Numbered from the stretch's first letter, positions 1-12,993 are shown. The stretch: 64,000 bases of DNA from Acholoe squamosa (GCA_949317995.1 OX439044.1:18500641-18564640), one strand, 5' to 3'. Program-made: numbers and translations. Notes: a model not told the origin generated them from the sequence alone.

Positions 1-3000
1 GCAAAAGCAGTACAATTCAATCCTTCGGTTATTTTCACTATTCCACACGGCCCTTAAGTGTGAGATTGATAAGTCTAATGCGTCTGTACAGGTGTCAAAG
101 TGGGGATCTGAACACTTAAGGTACAGAGAGATGAACCTAAACACACTGAGCACGATGCGACCCTTTTAATCGGATTTTAAAGGGTTTAAATGCCTTTGAA
201 ATGGTTGTTGCTGAGTAATGTCTAAATATAGAACAATGCCTGAACAACTGGGCTGTAGCTAAAAGCTTTAGGTTTCGTGAATTGAAGAGCAACTCAATAA
301 ATGTTGCTCCTCTTTAGGATGAAGCCACCACGCCTGAGCTACCCTCACTTTATAGGACTAAATTCCTTCTAAGCATTAGTACATTCACTCCTTAGATGAC
401 TGCTTCTTGAGGTGCTCAACGCTCTGTATGGAGGAAAACAGATTACGAATGTAAGAGGTGCCACTGCGTGATTGTATGTACTCCTAGAAAAGAACCTCCG
501 GTAGGAAAGCAGTTAGACTTAACGCCAATATTGCTTTCCTTCCTTTCTTCCTCCTCACAGTCCTTGACGTTTAACTGTGCTCTGGATTCCTGACATTCTT
601 CACGCCGAGTGCTTCAATGGAGAAACGCCCCTTGAAAGTTGTCCGTATGCTTTATTTGCGCTGCAGTGTTCGGGGGTGACAGATTGTTGGATCAATATTA
701 CTTACTGTAAGGCTGTGGCTACTGACTGTCAAGCCTGGATGGTATACATGACAGTGTGGGGGTGGGCGTGGGTGTGGCCTGGGGAGGTGGTAATGGAGGG
801 CGTGTTAACGGGATCCTACATCTCCCCCCTTGGCAAGTCCAATATTTCAGCCATCCAGCCGTGAGCACAGTATTCAAGGCTGAGTTCTTGTATCATTACC
901 CCACAGTGTACTCCCACAGACTGCCAAGGCAATAGTAATTTTCCTTTCACAACCTTCTTCCTGTCGCCTTCACTCACTCTACCGTAGACACTGGAGTAGT
1001 AGCAGCACAGGTCAGCCGGTCCAATGGAGCGTGAGGGAATATGGAGTAGAAATGGAGAATGAATCAAATCCCTTCCACAAACTCATACCTTGAGATGATT
1101 AAATCTCCTGCCACAGTCAATTACCTTTACAACGAGGGAACGGCCCTGTGTGATCTCCACACTGCCTCAGCAGCAGTATTTCCAGCCTGGCCTTTCTATT
1201 AATATCTCTCATTCTTCTGTTTTTTGTTGTCAGTGTTTTTTTACCCTAACAAAGGCGTGGTGATGTGCCTGCACATTCCTTTCCCTTTCCTCCTGGGTGG
1301 TGGCTTTGTCCAGATGTTATTGTTGTCTGGTGGGCGGTTGTAGTGGAGTATGGCATGTTTCCAAAACGTGCCGGGGTAGGCAGGGTCAAGCTCGGCTCGA
1401 CCCCAGTCGTCAAGCCCAGCGGTCGGTTCACAGGCACTCACTACAGTGTGTATACAAGTGTGTGGGAGTTTTTACCCTCACCCCACCTCGGCCTTTTCTT
1501 CTCTATTCTCCCACGGGTCTCATAGCATCACGAGAACGATGCTGGTGTTGCCACTGCTGCCATAGATAGCTGCCTTTAATACTACTAATGCCACTCCTGT
1601 TTACCTTATGAATGTTCAATTTAAACTCGCTGACTGCACATTGATTATTTAAGACATTGATAGCCCTGAGGTATTCTCTCCACAACCTCTATAGGTATGT
1701 CTAGGGAGTCCATAGACAAGAGTACATGTCAGGTTGGTCCGGTTTGAGAGGCCCTACGACGCTGGAGAGGCCGGTAGGTGGTATCAATCTGCAAGACGGT
1801 CCTTCCGTCGGCAATAATCCCTAATCAATGGCGTATAGCGGCGGGCAGGGATGGGTTGGCAGAGGGAGACCGGGGCTGGCTGAAAAAGCCGTTAGATCCA
1901 TCAAGGTAGAAAAACAGCCGTCAGTGATTAAAGTCAGTCATCCAGTGAGTAGTAGCCACCTCACACCGCAATGTGGGTTTGACTGGTAGTGCTGGTAGTA
2001 GTTGCGTTAGCGTCACACCTCTAGTAGAAGTAGCATGTGGAAATAGGAGTTTGATAATGGTGCCAATGGGCGTAGCATTAGCAAGTTGGCATTGTTGTCC
2101 TCCCCTATACCTCTGGTCCAACAGTAGCAGTGGTGACAGTAGTGTTCAAGACGTCGGCCAGGTGGCTTATCTATATTCACGGCGGCGTTTGGTTCACTCA
2201 GGCAGCAGCTAAGGCGGCTTGTTGCATGTTTCTCCGTCCTTGTCGTCGTTGGAGGCGAGCAGCTCAGACCCCCAGAGCCGCCCGTTAACGAGTAGCTCCA
2301 CACGGAGCAACTCCCGCGCCTTATAAGCCATGCCTTACCAACACACACCGCCGCACCACTCTACGACCAACTCCGGAACTACCAACTAAAGGGACATGGG
2401 TCTGCCTGGGACTGAAGGTGGGGAATATAAAAGGGAGTAGATGACGTCGTGGTTTTGGGGGAGAGCCTTTGTACCTCTATACCTCCAATCACCTCTATAC
2501 CCCCTTCTACCCCTTATCTTTCCTTCCATAATACCACTTAGGCCTACACCACATAAAAGGCCATTCCTCAGTCTCCTCAGAGAGTAGCCCGACCTTCTAG
2601 AGCTAAGGTTTACAGGGGGTGCATAAGCCTTATGGTACGATTTAAAGGGAGTTCTAGTAGGATTCCTAAATAGCACAAATAGCATCTGGATTCACCTAGT
2701 CACCCATATATTATAAGATCTAGAGGCAGCAGTTAGTTAGAAGCTCTTTTCCTCAGGTATTATCCTGGTACTGTCACTCTCACCCCATCGCCAACTCCCT
2801 CCACATCTCTAACTCACTCCGTCCGGTTCTTATTGTCTGGCGAGGAATCTATAAAGGGGCTAGGAAGGATACGGTACAAACGCTCCATGCTTGCTATGCT
2901 CCTCATCCCCTTAACTGAATAGAAAACAGGCATAGACCCTGGCAAATGTACAGTATGAGTGGTGTGTGGGGGTTCTACAGCTGCTGTGCTAGGACTGTGG

Positions 3001-3177
3001 GTCACGTGTAAGGCTGTGGGAAACGATAGTATTAAGATACGAGTTACTAGCTTCCTAGTATTGTCCTGTCATATACAGCTTTATTACACGATTTCTGTGA
3101 TTCTGAGTGCTTTTCCTGGATATTCCCATGCACATACCTGTCGATATTGCATGGCATGATGCATGCATCATGACTTT
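1..3177. other. Intergenic, no supported gene
   Basis: Open frames here are short (under about 115 codons), overlap on both strands and have no recognisable domain, repeat or splice pattern. A small imperfect hairpin lies near 2290-2313. I see nothing else that I can name. Confidence 0.6.
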
Positions 3178-3250
3178 TGTAAGGTGTGTGGTTATCAAAG
3201 GATAACAGGCACCCAGTGCGGCTATCCATGGATAACATGCACACCTTACA
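3178..3250. repeat. Nested cruciform-like inverted repeat
   Basis: Outer arms of 11 bp (TGTAAGGTGTG and its complement) enclose two further palindromes: GTTATC-AAAG-GATAAC, and the 12-bp perfect palindrome TATCCATGGATA. The stacked symmetry suggests a foldback end or a tiny non-autonomous element rather than chance. Its role is unknown. Confidence 0.6.
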
Positions 3251-3286
3251 TGTCATATGTTACATGTTAAAACCTACGAAATTTTC

Positions 3287-3362
3287 ATTGCCAGCGGTAG
3301 GGGTCGAACCTGCATTCTACTGATCCCAAATCCAACTCCCTATGCATTGCGCCACAGGGACT
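3287..3362 (-). repeat. tRNA-derived SINE head or tRNA pseudogene
   Basis: Read on the minus strand, this has a tRNA-like 5' part with an A-box-like TGGCGCAATGCATAGG and a B-box-like GGTTCGACCCC at the expected spacing. The closest remembered pattern is tRNA-Arg. The anticodon arm and the acceptor pairing are poor, so a working tRNA is unlikely. RNA polymerase III promoter boxes with degraded stems fit a SINE head. No clear tail or target duplication was seen. Confidence 0.5.
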
Positions 3363-4704
3363 GATGAGAATAGCAGCAGTAGAACTAAGTTAGGATTACA
3401 CCACAGTGGTCAGAGCTGCCTGTCCCATAGCTACATAACATATTTCCCCGTTTATAAGCCCAGGCTTGTATTAGTACTGCCTGCCACATAATCCTCCTTA
3501 CTAAGTGGCAAATTGACCAGGCCTTTACACGAGGATATAAGGCACTGCTTGACACGTTCAAACCAAGCCAGCAGCTGCCGGGTGCCGAGGTCTGTGTACC
3601 GATAGTATATTGGTTAGGTATATTGCTATGGTAGGTGCTGACAGCTTGCAGTACCAGGTTTGAGACGAGGCTGGGAAGAAAGGCCAGACTTCAAATATAC
3701 CCTGTACTCAAAAGTGTCTACATGCACATATCTCTCTACAGCCTTAGAGGTATACCCAGGGTCATTTCTAACCTTGCTTCCCTGTGATTATTGGACCATG
3801 ACCACCCTAGAGTAGAGTGCATTCATGCAGAACATGAGTTGATGTCACTGTGTTTGTGATACTGAGGTGTGAGTGCAGCCCCTATCCGCCTACCCTTACC
3901 TACTGTACTCTTAGAGAAGCAACATTTGTGACATGTACTGGGAAAAGGGGTCTTAGGACCCCCTGCACTAAGCCCCATTTTCGCAGATCGTGTCACATTT
4001 AAGTATGTTTTATGCAATAAAATTGTTAATTTCTTGAGAATGAGGGTTTATATCTTAAACATTTTGAAATTTTCTTGTAGAAAAGTCTTTGAACATTTTT
4101 ATGAGCTTGAGATTTTCTTTAGGAAATTTAACACAAAAATCAGAAATTTATTTAAGTGCTGCATACATGCTATTTTATAGTCATGTGGTTACAAAATCTG
4201 TCATTTACTTAAGACTTATACTGTCAATTGCCATGCTAAATCTGTTCCTGTGTAAATAAAAGTTCCTCTTTTATGTAGTGTCATTACCAAAATCATAAAT
4301 GTAACAGAAAGTGGCGAAAATTCACTTTTTTATTTCACTTTAAAAATCATCCTTAGATCTGTACACAGCCCCATTATCATGCTGTATGCAGGGCTAGAAA
4401 TGGCCACAGCCCTACATCTATGACTGGGGCCATAAGAAGTGCAGTCTTCAACCTGAGTACTGTGGGCGACGGGCCTGGTTGTGGGTCAAGGTGCTGGACG
4501 CTTTCACACTACCACCCCCCATCCTACTGCTGGGTGGCCACATGGATATGATGTCGCGCTCATGGTCTGGCACAGGTGTTGGTGGGACGAGTCCTGGTCA
4601 CGGCATACGTTTGATTTATGGCTGGTTTGGGGATGAACGATTTTTTTCAAATTGTATTTATTGATTTTCTATTGAATATCTATTGATCAATCATGTAATA
4701 AAAT
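3363..4704. other. Intergenic with one short MITE
   Basis: No gene is supported. The stretch contains the first copy of the palindromic short element at 3925-4000, and AT-rich sequence from about 4010 to 4370. Confidence 0.55.
3925..4000. repeat. Short palindromic MITE-like repeat, copy 1
   Basis: About 75 bp that starts near TGTGACATGTACTGGGAA and ends near TTTCGCAGATCGTGTCACA, so the outer ends (TGTGAC/GTCACA) are inverted. Related copies occur at 22527-22604, 23557-23630 and, partly, 50216-50262. Four dispersed copies in one window support a mobile or formerly mobile repeat. Confidence 0.6.
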
Positions 4705-4835
4705 AAGTAGTCAATGGATATGTCATGACTTGTGACTGATATCCAACAATAACATGCAACTAGGGGTCTTCGCCCACTCGTTGCATGTTATTGTTGGATA
4801 TCAGTCACAAGCCATGAGATATCCATTAATTACTT
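4705..4835. repeat. Long near-perfect hairpin (56-bp arms)
   Basis: Arms 4705-4760 and 4780-4835 are inverted copies matching at about 52 of 56 positions, around a 19-nt loop that itself has GGG...CCC symmetry. A transcript would fold into a long hairpin. It may be a foldback MITE or a hairpin RNA source; no target duplication was obvious. Confidence 0.75.
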
Positions 4836-5182
4836 GTTCCATATCTATAGAGCGGTATATAATATGTGCTGTATGAGGACTAGGTATCACAGGGGTAGGA
4901 TTGCGTGGGTGTTGGTAGGGGACTACCAAGGTAAAACATAGGGCATAGGGCAAAATGGGTGTTATTTGGGGACCATACAACTCTGGAGTACCAATTGGCA
5001 CAGAGCCGTGGGTGATGTACTCCCTACAACATTTCAGGTTGGGATAGGACAGAATGGTTGCTGTGTGAGAACTTTACAGCTATGAGGAGGGGCAAAAGAT
5101 GTGTTTTGTGGGGACTGCACATTGGGGGATAGGAGAGTATAAACTGCTCTACAGTTACTATACAACTGCTGGGTTAGGAGTG

Positions 5183-6072
5183 CGCTGTTAGTGGGGTAGT
5201 ACAGCATGGGTGGTGCATGGGGACTATAGAGCTGTTAGTGGGGTAGGACAGCATGGGTGGTGCATGGGGACTATACAGCTGTTAGTGGGGTAGGACAGCA
5301 TGGGTGGTGCATGTGGACTATAGAGCTGTTAGTGGGGTAGTACAGCATGGGTGGTGCATGGGGACTATAGAGCTGTTAGTGGGGTAGGACAGCATGGGTG
5401 ATGCATGTGGACTATACAGCTGTTAGTGGGGTAGTACAGCATGGGTGGTGCATGGGGACTATAGAGCTGTTAGTGGGGTAGGACAGCATGGGTGGTGCAT
5501 GGGGACTATACAGCTGTTAGTGGGGTAGGACAGCATGGGTGGTGCATGTGGACTATAGAGCTGTTAGTGGGGTAGGACAGCATGGGTGATGCATGTGGAC
5601 TATAGAGCTGTTAGTGGGGTAGTACAGCATGGGTGGTGCATGGGGACTATAGAGCTGTTAGTGGGGTAGGACAGCATGGGTGGTGCATGGGGACTATAGA
5701 GCTGTTAGTGGGGTAGGACAGCATGGGTGGTGTGTGGGGACTATACAGCTGTTAGTGGGGTAGGACAGCATGGGTGGTGCATGTGGACTATACAGCTGTT
5801 AGTGGGGTAGGACAGCATGGGTGGTGCATTTGGACTATACAGCTGTTAGTGGGGTAGGACAGCATGGGTGGTGTGTTGGGACTATAGAACTGTTAGTGGG
5901 GTAGGACAGCATGGGTGGTGCGTGGGGACTATAGAGCTGTTAGTGGGGTAAGACAGCATAGGTGGTGCGTGGCTGTTAGTGGGTAAGACAGCATGGGTGG
6001 TTGGTGTGTGGGGACTATACAGCTGTTGGTGGGGTTGGGCAGCATGGATAGTGCGTGGGGACTATACAGCTG
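5183..6072. repeat. 47-bp minisatellite, about 19 copies (array 1)
   Basis: Head-to-tail units with consensus beginning AGCTGTTAGTGGGGTAGGAC and containing CAGCATGGGTGGTGC; successive GCTGTTAG sites are 47 bp apart. Copies differ by a few substitutions, and a truncated unit lies near 5970. Upstream sequence from about 4950 looks like degenerate units. Short open frames in it are by-products of the repeat. Confidence 0.93.
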
Positions 6073-7976
6073 AAGGGTAGGAGAGTGTGGGCTCTGTGTA
6101 AGGATTTTTAAGCTGCTTTGGTAGATGCTGCGCTATGTAAGGAACTGCAGGGGTCTGTGCTGGTTCAGGGGACTGTGATGCCTGCTCCTGTGATTGTGTG
6201 TGTGAGGGTAGAATGTCAGTGTGGTTTATATCACAGGGGTGTGCAACGGGCTTGAGGGGTGGAATGTACAGTAGTAGGCACAACAAATGACCAAGGGTGT
6301 AGAGGCCAGCTGCCACACCAGAGGCAATGGTGTGCTGTACACTCACACTCAAGGAGAGAGGAAAAAAAGGAGGGGCAGGTCACCCTTCCACCTTCTATGC
6401 ATACACTGGTTATTTGTATGAGGGGCCGCTGGTGTCCATATCATCCTACTGATAGACGGGGCGAGAGGTGATGCATAAATCCCCACACCCCTCCCCATCC
6501 AGCATCCCATTCCCCTAGACCAAATAATGGCCAGACACACTGCTTAACCCCTTAAAGTCTTCACATTGCCTCTAGGTCTATTTCCTGGGCATCATCATGC
6601 ACCAATTTAGCGCTGGCGGCCCTGCTCGTCAGTCCTGCATTGTGGCATCAACCCGACCAGTTAGGAGTCTATCAACCCCATAGGGTGGGTATTTTTGTAT
6701 GATACACGAATTACTTTGATTCACTTACCTATGGCCAACTTCCAACACTAGTCATATTCATGGTTGTGAGAGACCATTACCTGTGCGACTGATACTAGGG
6801 GTACCAACCTATTTTAGTACTTGTCCTTAAGTGCAGCTTAAAAATCCTTAGGTCTTAATTGTCATGTCGCTAGGAGAGATTGTTATTCTCAACAATGGGA
6901 TCAATGCTGCTTCATTAAACGTGCCCCTTTATGTTTGCCTCCTGGCTTACAGTTATGTGTGCAATGTTTTTTGTTCCATATTCGATTTTCCTATTTTCCC
7001 CCGGTCTTTCTCTTGTAACAAGAGTCCATCGCTTTTTATCCTGTGCCAACGCAGTAACTAAGCTAATATCCGGCCTCCATCCCACCCAACTATCTTTTAT
7101 TAAAATCGATATGACGTTTCAACAGCAATTAGAATATATTAGCACATGTGTTTTTCTCCATCGATTGGGGTAACGAGATTTAGGACAACAGGGATGCCTT
7201 TGATAGAAATATGTTAAGGGGACTCTGTTTTTTCTAACATTGTATCCATGCAGTCAAGACTCGTTATGTAAACCTTTAGATAACACCTTTAAAAAGAGTA
7301 GCCATCTAGTACCTCAGTCCATAGGGGCATTGTCTGTAGGGATGCTTGTAATGCTCCCTTGCATACACTTTGCTGTAGCTATGGCAATTTATCTAAGGCC
7401 AATTAGATTTACAGACCCGCCCGCACCATCTAACAAGAAATGCGGTTGTGACCGCGTAAAAAAAAAACGCCTTCCGCCGTTAATGTTGGTATACCAGTGT
7501 TTGTTTGATGGCAGGTCTCATAAAAGCAGACATAAAGAAGATTTCACAATTATCAATTTCTCTATTCAGTAATTTTGTATTGTGAGACCTCATTACATGG
7601 GGCAAATGCAATCATCATAGCACACTCCCGTACCGCTTCGCGGTACCGCCGCTACACGGCGTGGGAAGCGCTAAAAAAGGGCTGCATTGTAGCATTTTAT
7701 TCCGTGATTCTTGTAAAAAAAAAAGTGTAAAAAAATCCCGCAGCCACTGAGAGTAATTCTTCCCAACACAAAATAACTCATATTTCAGCAATCATTCTGA
7801 GTAGAATCATGATTTAAACAGCATATTAATCCCCATTTCTCCGTCTATAATGTGAGTCTGTTATTGACATGGGGTTTTTACTTGATTTATTGACATTAAT
7901 TACTTTAAAAAGATATTTCCCAAAAATATTGAGTAAATAAAAATAAAAAAAGGTCCGCCCTCATCCTTCTAAACCC
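6073..7976. other. Intergenic; possible MITE fragment and adjacent GC hairpins
   Basis: No gene is supported. At 6544 a TTAA followed by CCCCTTAAAG resembles the end of the TTAA-flanked MITE seen at 52698-52950. At 7630-7661 there are two adjacent GC-rich hairpins. Frames such as 7240-7572 match nothing I recognise. Confidence 0.5.
7630..7661. repeat. Two abutting GC-rich hairpins
   Basis: GTACCGC-TTC-GCGGTAC (7630-7646) is followed with no gap by CGCCG-CTACA-CGGCG (7647-7661). Both stems are perfect and stand out as GC-rich in an AT-rich setting, like a small GC cluster insertion. Function unknown. Confidence 0.6.
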
Positions 7977-8084
7977 ACACTGAAAACCTATGAGATCCAA
8001 AACTCGTCAATACTGACGACTTTAGGTCCTCAGGTTGACAATACCTGAATCTACAGCTTTAGGTCGTCATGGGGTCCTCATAGG

Positions 8085-8123
8085 TGACGACTTTAGGTTG
8101 TCACTGACAACCTAAAGTCGTCA
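8085..8123. repeat. Perfect 19-bp palindrome
   Basis: TGACGACTTTAGGTTGTCA is followed by one base and then its exact complement. It lies in the subterminal part of the outer element, where smaller GACGAC/GTCGTC motifs recur, so it is probably a subterminal repeat of that transposon family. Confidence 0.85.
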
Positions 8124-8229
8124 ATTAGGCTGTCCTCTACAGCCACAATGCCCTGCATGTTTTTGTAAATTATTTTGTACCAACGTCCATGCAGCAGTCA
8201 GTGTTTATAAGGGGTATTCCAAACCCACT

Positions 8230-8929
8230 ACACTGAAAACTTATAGCTGTAGAAACTAATCAGTGTAGATCACTTTAGGGTGCTCAGTTTGACGCCGTCT
8301 GGGGGGAGCACCTTGTCATCATTTGGGTAATCATATGTGATTACAAAGGGTCATCATATTGATTACCTTTTACAATATAGCTTACATGCTCAGATTGATA
8401 GGTGTACAGACAAATTGGGCATTTCGTCAGGTTTCAAATATGTTTATAATTACCCCCCCCACCTGGTACTGGTAGGTCTTTATCCTTGACCCTCCTAAGC
8501 ATCATGATTGGTCACATAATATATATCAATATGTATAACAAGCAAGAATTGATTCCCCCAGTTGTTACTATCATTTCAGAGACAGGAGAGGTGTCTATGT
8601 GTAAAAAATTGCTAAATCATTTAATGTCATTGGAATTTTTGCTATTTCTTTCTTTCTTGAATCAATTGAGTCCCTATGAGATGGTTTTATCATAACCTTT
8701 GATTTCACAGACATTTATTGTCTGGATTAATGCAACTATTGATTCATAGATTACCTTTAGATAGTTCCTATTCTGTATTTTTGTATAGTGGAGGCCCCTA
8801 GTGGCAGAAGTATGTCATCAAAATGATGACTCTGTGCCATCACTTTGACGAGATAGGGTCATCATTTTCAAATGATGAACAAAAGTCATCTTCAATGATT
8901 ACTTTTATATATGTATAAGTTTTCAGTGT
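8230..8929. mobile_element. Inner MITE with 16-bp perfect terminal repeats
   Basis: Termini ACACTGAAAACTTATA (8230-8245) and its exact complement (8914-8929). TA immediately precedes the left CACTG and follows the right CAGTG, which is compatible with a TA target duplication. Subterminal ATGATG/CATCAT and GATTAC/GTAATC motifs are repeated. About 700 bp with no coding capacity. Confidence 0.62.
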
Positions 8930-9373
8930 ACCATGAGCTAAGTTGAATCTTACATAGTACTGTGATGGCACTATAGTTTACATGTATACACTCAATGAAT
9001 AAGGACTAATACTCTAGATATATCCATAAGAGTGGTGTCATTACTGGAATGATCTAATTTCTTTCCTCTGTTTGTACTTACATTTTCCCATCGTTTTACT
9101 AATGCATCTGTATCAAATAATGCTTTTATTCCCCTATTCATAGTATACTATACAATAAGTACAATATAGATATCAGCCTATTAACACTCCAGGGAATATC
9201 ATATGTATGACTGAAATGCATAGTAGGGACATCTTCTGACATACAGACAGACTAATAGTAAGGCCAAAGTAGTCAGCATGAAGACTCCGGGTAGTCATAA
9301 TGGCCTGACGACCCTCTGACAACCCTAAACTCGTCATATATGACGACTTCCCAATGGCAGCATGTTTTCAGTG

Positions 9374-9885
9374 CAAATAAAAATAAATTAAAAAAATTCT
9401 ATTGAATAGAATATCCACACTTTAGGAAATAAAACTGCAATGACTAGAGGGTAACGGTCCTGAGCACCTGAATACTGAGGACAGGAAGGGCAGAAGCATT
9501 GTGGGTGTACAATGTCGTGTATAAAAAGGAATCCATATATACATGAGATTGACCGACATTATCATGTTCACAAGATCGACACGCTGATTATAGTTCACGT
9601 ACATGGCATCATTATGCCAGTAAGATCTGTTCCAGCTATATAGTCCATATACAGAATATGCAAAATGTTACCCTACCCTTTGACTTGTTGCTGTGCAATC
9701 TGAACCTGATGCTATAAACAACATGACATTGTCATCACAATGGTGGTGATGCTTGTAATGACATGACCTGAACATATGAACATGGGAATTTAATCAAGGA
9801 CGTACATGTGCACGGTATGCTGGGAACCATGGTGCCACCTTTTTCTTAGGTTGACATATAAATATCCACTTGAATCCTTAATACT
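9374..9885. other. Intergenic, no gene seen
   Basis: AT-rich sequence between the nested transposons and the second minisatellite. The 9422-9604 minus-strand frame has no recognisable feature. Confidence 0.55.
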
Positions 9886-12670
9886 CGTAGTATAGGCTAA
9901 GTGTACCATAGTCATGGTGTTACCATACTGGTAGTACCATAGGCAAAGTGTACCATGGTCATGGTGTTACCATACTGGTAGTAGTTTAGGCAAAGTGTAC
10001 CATGGTCATGGTGTTACTATACGGGTAGTAGTATAGGCAAAGTGTGCCATGGTCATGGTGTTACTATAATGGTAGTAGTTTAGGCAAAGTCTACCATGGT
10101 CATGGTGTTACTATACGGTTAGTAGTTTAGGCAAAGTGTACCATGGTCATGGTGTTACTATACTGGTAGTAGTTTAGGCAAAGTGTGCCATGGTCATCGT
10201 GTTACTATACTGGTAGTAGTTTAGGCAAAGTCTACCATGGGCATGGTGTTACTATACTGGTAGTAGTATAGGCAAAGTGTGCCATGGTCATAGTGTTGTC
10301 ATACTGGTAGTAGTATAGGCAAAGTGTACCATGGTCATGGTGTTACTAAACTGGAGTAGTATAGGCAAAGTGTATAATGGTCATGGTGTTACTATACTGG
10401 TAATAGTATAGGCAAAGTGTGCCATGGTCATGGTGTTACCATACCGGTTGTAGTTTAGGCACAGTGTACCATGGTCATGGTGTTACTATACTGGTAGTAG
10501 TATAGGCAATGTGTGCCATGGTCATGGTGTTACTATACTGGTAGTAGTATAGGCACAGTGTACCATGGTCATGGTGTTACTATACTGGTAGTAGTATAGG
10601 CAATGTGTGCCATGGTCATGGTGTTACTATACGCGTAGTAGTATAGGCAAAGTATACCATGGTCATGGTGTTACTAAACTGGTAGTAGTATAGGCACAGT
10701 GTACCATGGTCATGGTGTTACTATATTGGTAGTAGTATAGGCAATGTGTGCCATGGTCATGGTGTTACCATACTGGTAGTAGTTAAGGCAAAGTGTACCA
10801 TGGGCATGGTGTTACTATACTGGTAGTAGTATAGGCACAGTGTACCATGGTCATGGTGTTACTATACTGGTAGTAGTATAGGCACAGTGTACCATGGTCA
10901 TGGTGTTACTATACTGGTAGTAGTATAGGCACAGTGTACCATGGTCATGGTGTTACTATACTGGTAGTAGTATAGGCACAGTGTACCATGGTCATGGTGT
11001 TACTATACTGGTAGTAGTATAGGCACAGTGTACCATGGTCATGGTGTTACTATACTGGTAGTAGTATAGGCAAAGTGTACCATGGTCATGGTGTTACCAT
11101 ACCGGTTGTAGTTCAGGCACAGTGTACCATGGTCATGGTGTTACTATACTGGTAGTAGTATAGGCACAGTGTACCATGGTCATGGTGTTACTATACGGGT
11201 AGTAGTTCAGGCACAGTGTACCATGGTCATGGTGTTACTATACTGGTAGTAGTATAGGCACAGTGTACCATGGTCATGGTGTTACTATACTGGTAGTAGT
11301 ATAGGCAAAGTGTACCATGGTCATGGTGTTACTAAACGGGTAGTAGTTCAGGCAAAGTGTGCAATGGTCATGGTGGTACTATACGGGTAGTAGTATAGGC
11401 AATGTGTGCCATGGTCATGGTGTTACTATACTGGTAGTAGTATAGGCAAAGTGTACCATGGTCATGGTCTTACTATACGGGTAGTAGTTCAGGCAATGTG
11501 TGCCATGGTCATGGTTTTACCATATTGGTTGTAGTATAGGCAAAGTGTACCATGGTCATGGTGTTACTATACTGGTAGTAGTATAGGCAATGTGTTCCAT
11601 GGTCATGGTGTTACCATACTGGTAGTAGTATAGGCACAGTGTACCATGGTCATGGTGTTACTATACTGGTAGTAGTATAGGCAAAGTGTGCCTTGGTCAT
11701 GGTGTTACTATACGGGTAGTAGTATAGGCACAGTGTACCATGGTCATGGTGTTACTATACTGGTAGTAGTATAGGCAATGTGTGCCATGGTCATGGTGTT
11801 ACTATACTGGTAGTAGTATAGGCACAGTGTACCATGGTCATGGTGTTACTATACTGGTAGTAGCATTGGCAAAGTGTACCATGGTCATAGTGTTACTATA
11901 CTGGTAGTAGTATAGGCAAAGTGTACCATGGTCATGGTGTTACTATACTGGTAGTAGTATAGGCAAAGTGTACCATGGTCATGGTGTTACTATACTGGTA
12001 GTAGTATAGGCAATGTGTGCCATGGTCATGGTGTTACCATATTGGTAGTAGTTTAGGCAAAGTGTACCATCGTCATGGTGTTACTATACTGGTAGTAGTA
12101 TAGGCAAAGTGTGCCAGGGTCATAGTGTTGTCATACTGGTAGTAGTTTAGGCAAAGTGTGCCAGGGTCATGGTGTTACTATGCTGGTAGTAGTATAGGCA
12201 AAGTGTGCCTTGGTCATGGTGTTACTATACGGGTAGTAGTATAGGCAATGTGTGCCATGGTCATGGTGTTACTATACTGGTAGTAGTTCAGGCACAGTGT
12301 AACATGGTCATGGTGTTACTATACTGGTAGTAGTTTAGGCAAAGTGTACCATGGTCATGGTGTTACCATACTGGTAGTAGTATAGGCAAAGTGTACCATG
12401 GTCATGGTGTTACTATACTGGTAGTAGTATAGGCAAAGTGTGCCTTGGTCATGGTGTTACTATACGGGTAGTAGTATAGGCAAAGTATGCCAGGGTCATA
12501 GTGTTACTATGCTGGTAGTAGTATAGGCAAAGTGTGCCTTGGTCATGGTGTTAGGATACAGAGAGTAGTATAAGCAAAGTGTGCCTTGGTCATGACTTTA
12601 ACATACTGGTAATTGGATAGGCAAAGTGTGCCTTAGTCATGGTGTTACCGCACTGGTAGTGGTAAAGACA
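9886..12670. repeat. 47-bp minisatellite, about 59 copies (array 2)
   Basis: Tandem units around GTAGTAGTATAGGCAAAGTG then TACCATGGTCATGGTGTTAC; neighbouring AGGCAAAGTG sites are 47 bp apart. Main variants are AAAGTG/ACAGTG/AATGTG and CCATGG/CCTTGG, arranged in runs, as expected from unequal exchange. Each unit holds an 8-bp palindrome ACCATGGT and a possible hairpin CTATAC-loop-GTATAG. The unit resembles that of array 1 and is shared with array 3 (58.0 kb). Confidence 0.95.
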
Positions 12671-12853
12671 AAGACTAAATTGGGAGTTAGGTTAACATAA
12701 TATACCTACAATAATACCCTGTATATAAAAGGCATGACTTATACACGAGGATGATATTTTTTCCTGGATCCCAAGGGGACACCAAGAGCAGTATGAGGGG
12801 GGGGGGCAGTCGGTGGGTCCTAGCGACATGTGGCTCTATTATATATATATATA

Positions 12854-12993
12854 TAAGTTAATTATGTTCGTTGGGGATATAATGATAATAATAAATATTA
12901 TAATAATATTATAATAATATCACAAGTGGAATAAGGAAGGAGACAATGGGTTTGGTGAGAATTGACTTGGTCAATATCAATCCTGTACATGCC
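12854..12993 (-). repeat. Ngaro split direct repeat A, terminal copy
   Basis: 140 bp starting TAAGTTAATTATGTTCGTTG and ending CTGTACATGCC. I see no difference from the internal copy at 13322-13461. It abuts a (TA)n tract at its outer edge and forms the 3' end of the element. Confidence 0.9.

Larger units (their letters stand above)
7977..9373. mobile_element. Outer inverted-repeat element (CACTGAAAAC termini)
   Basis: The sequence begins with ACACTGAAAAC and ends with the complement GTTTTCAGTG. Subterminal regions on both sides are filled with GTCGTC/GACGAC-type short palindromes. No transposase-like frame lies inside, so it would be non-autonomous. A related element is nested inside it at 8230-8929. 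Limits are inferred from terminal symmetry only. Confidence 0.5.

Noticed and set aside
9886-12670. CRISPR-like array
   Set aside because: The repeat has no unique spacers; it is a plain 47-bp tandem minisatellite in eukaryotic DNA.
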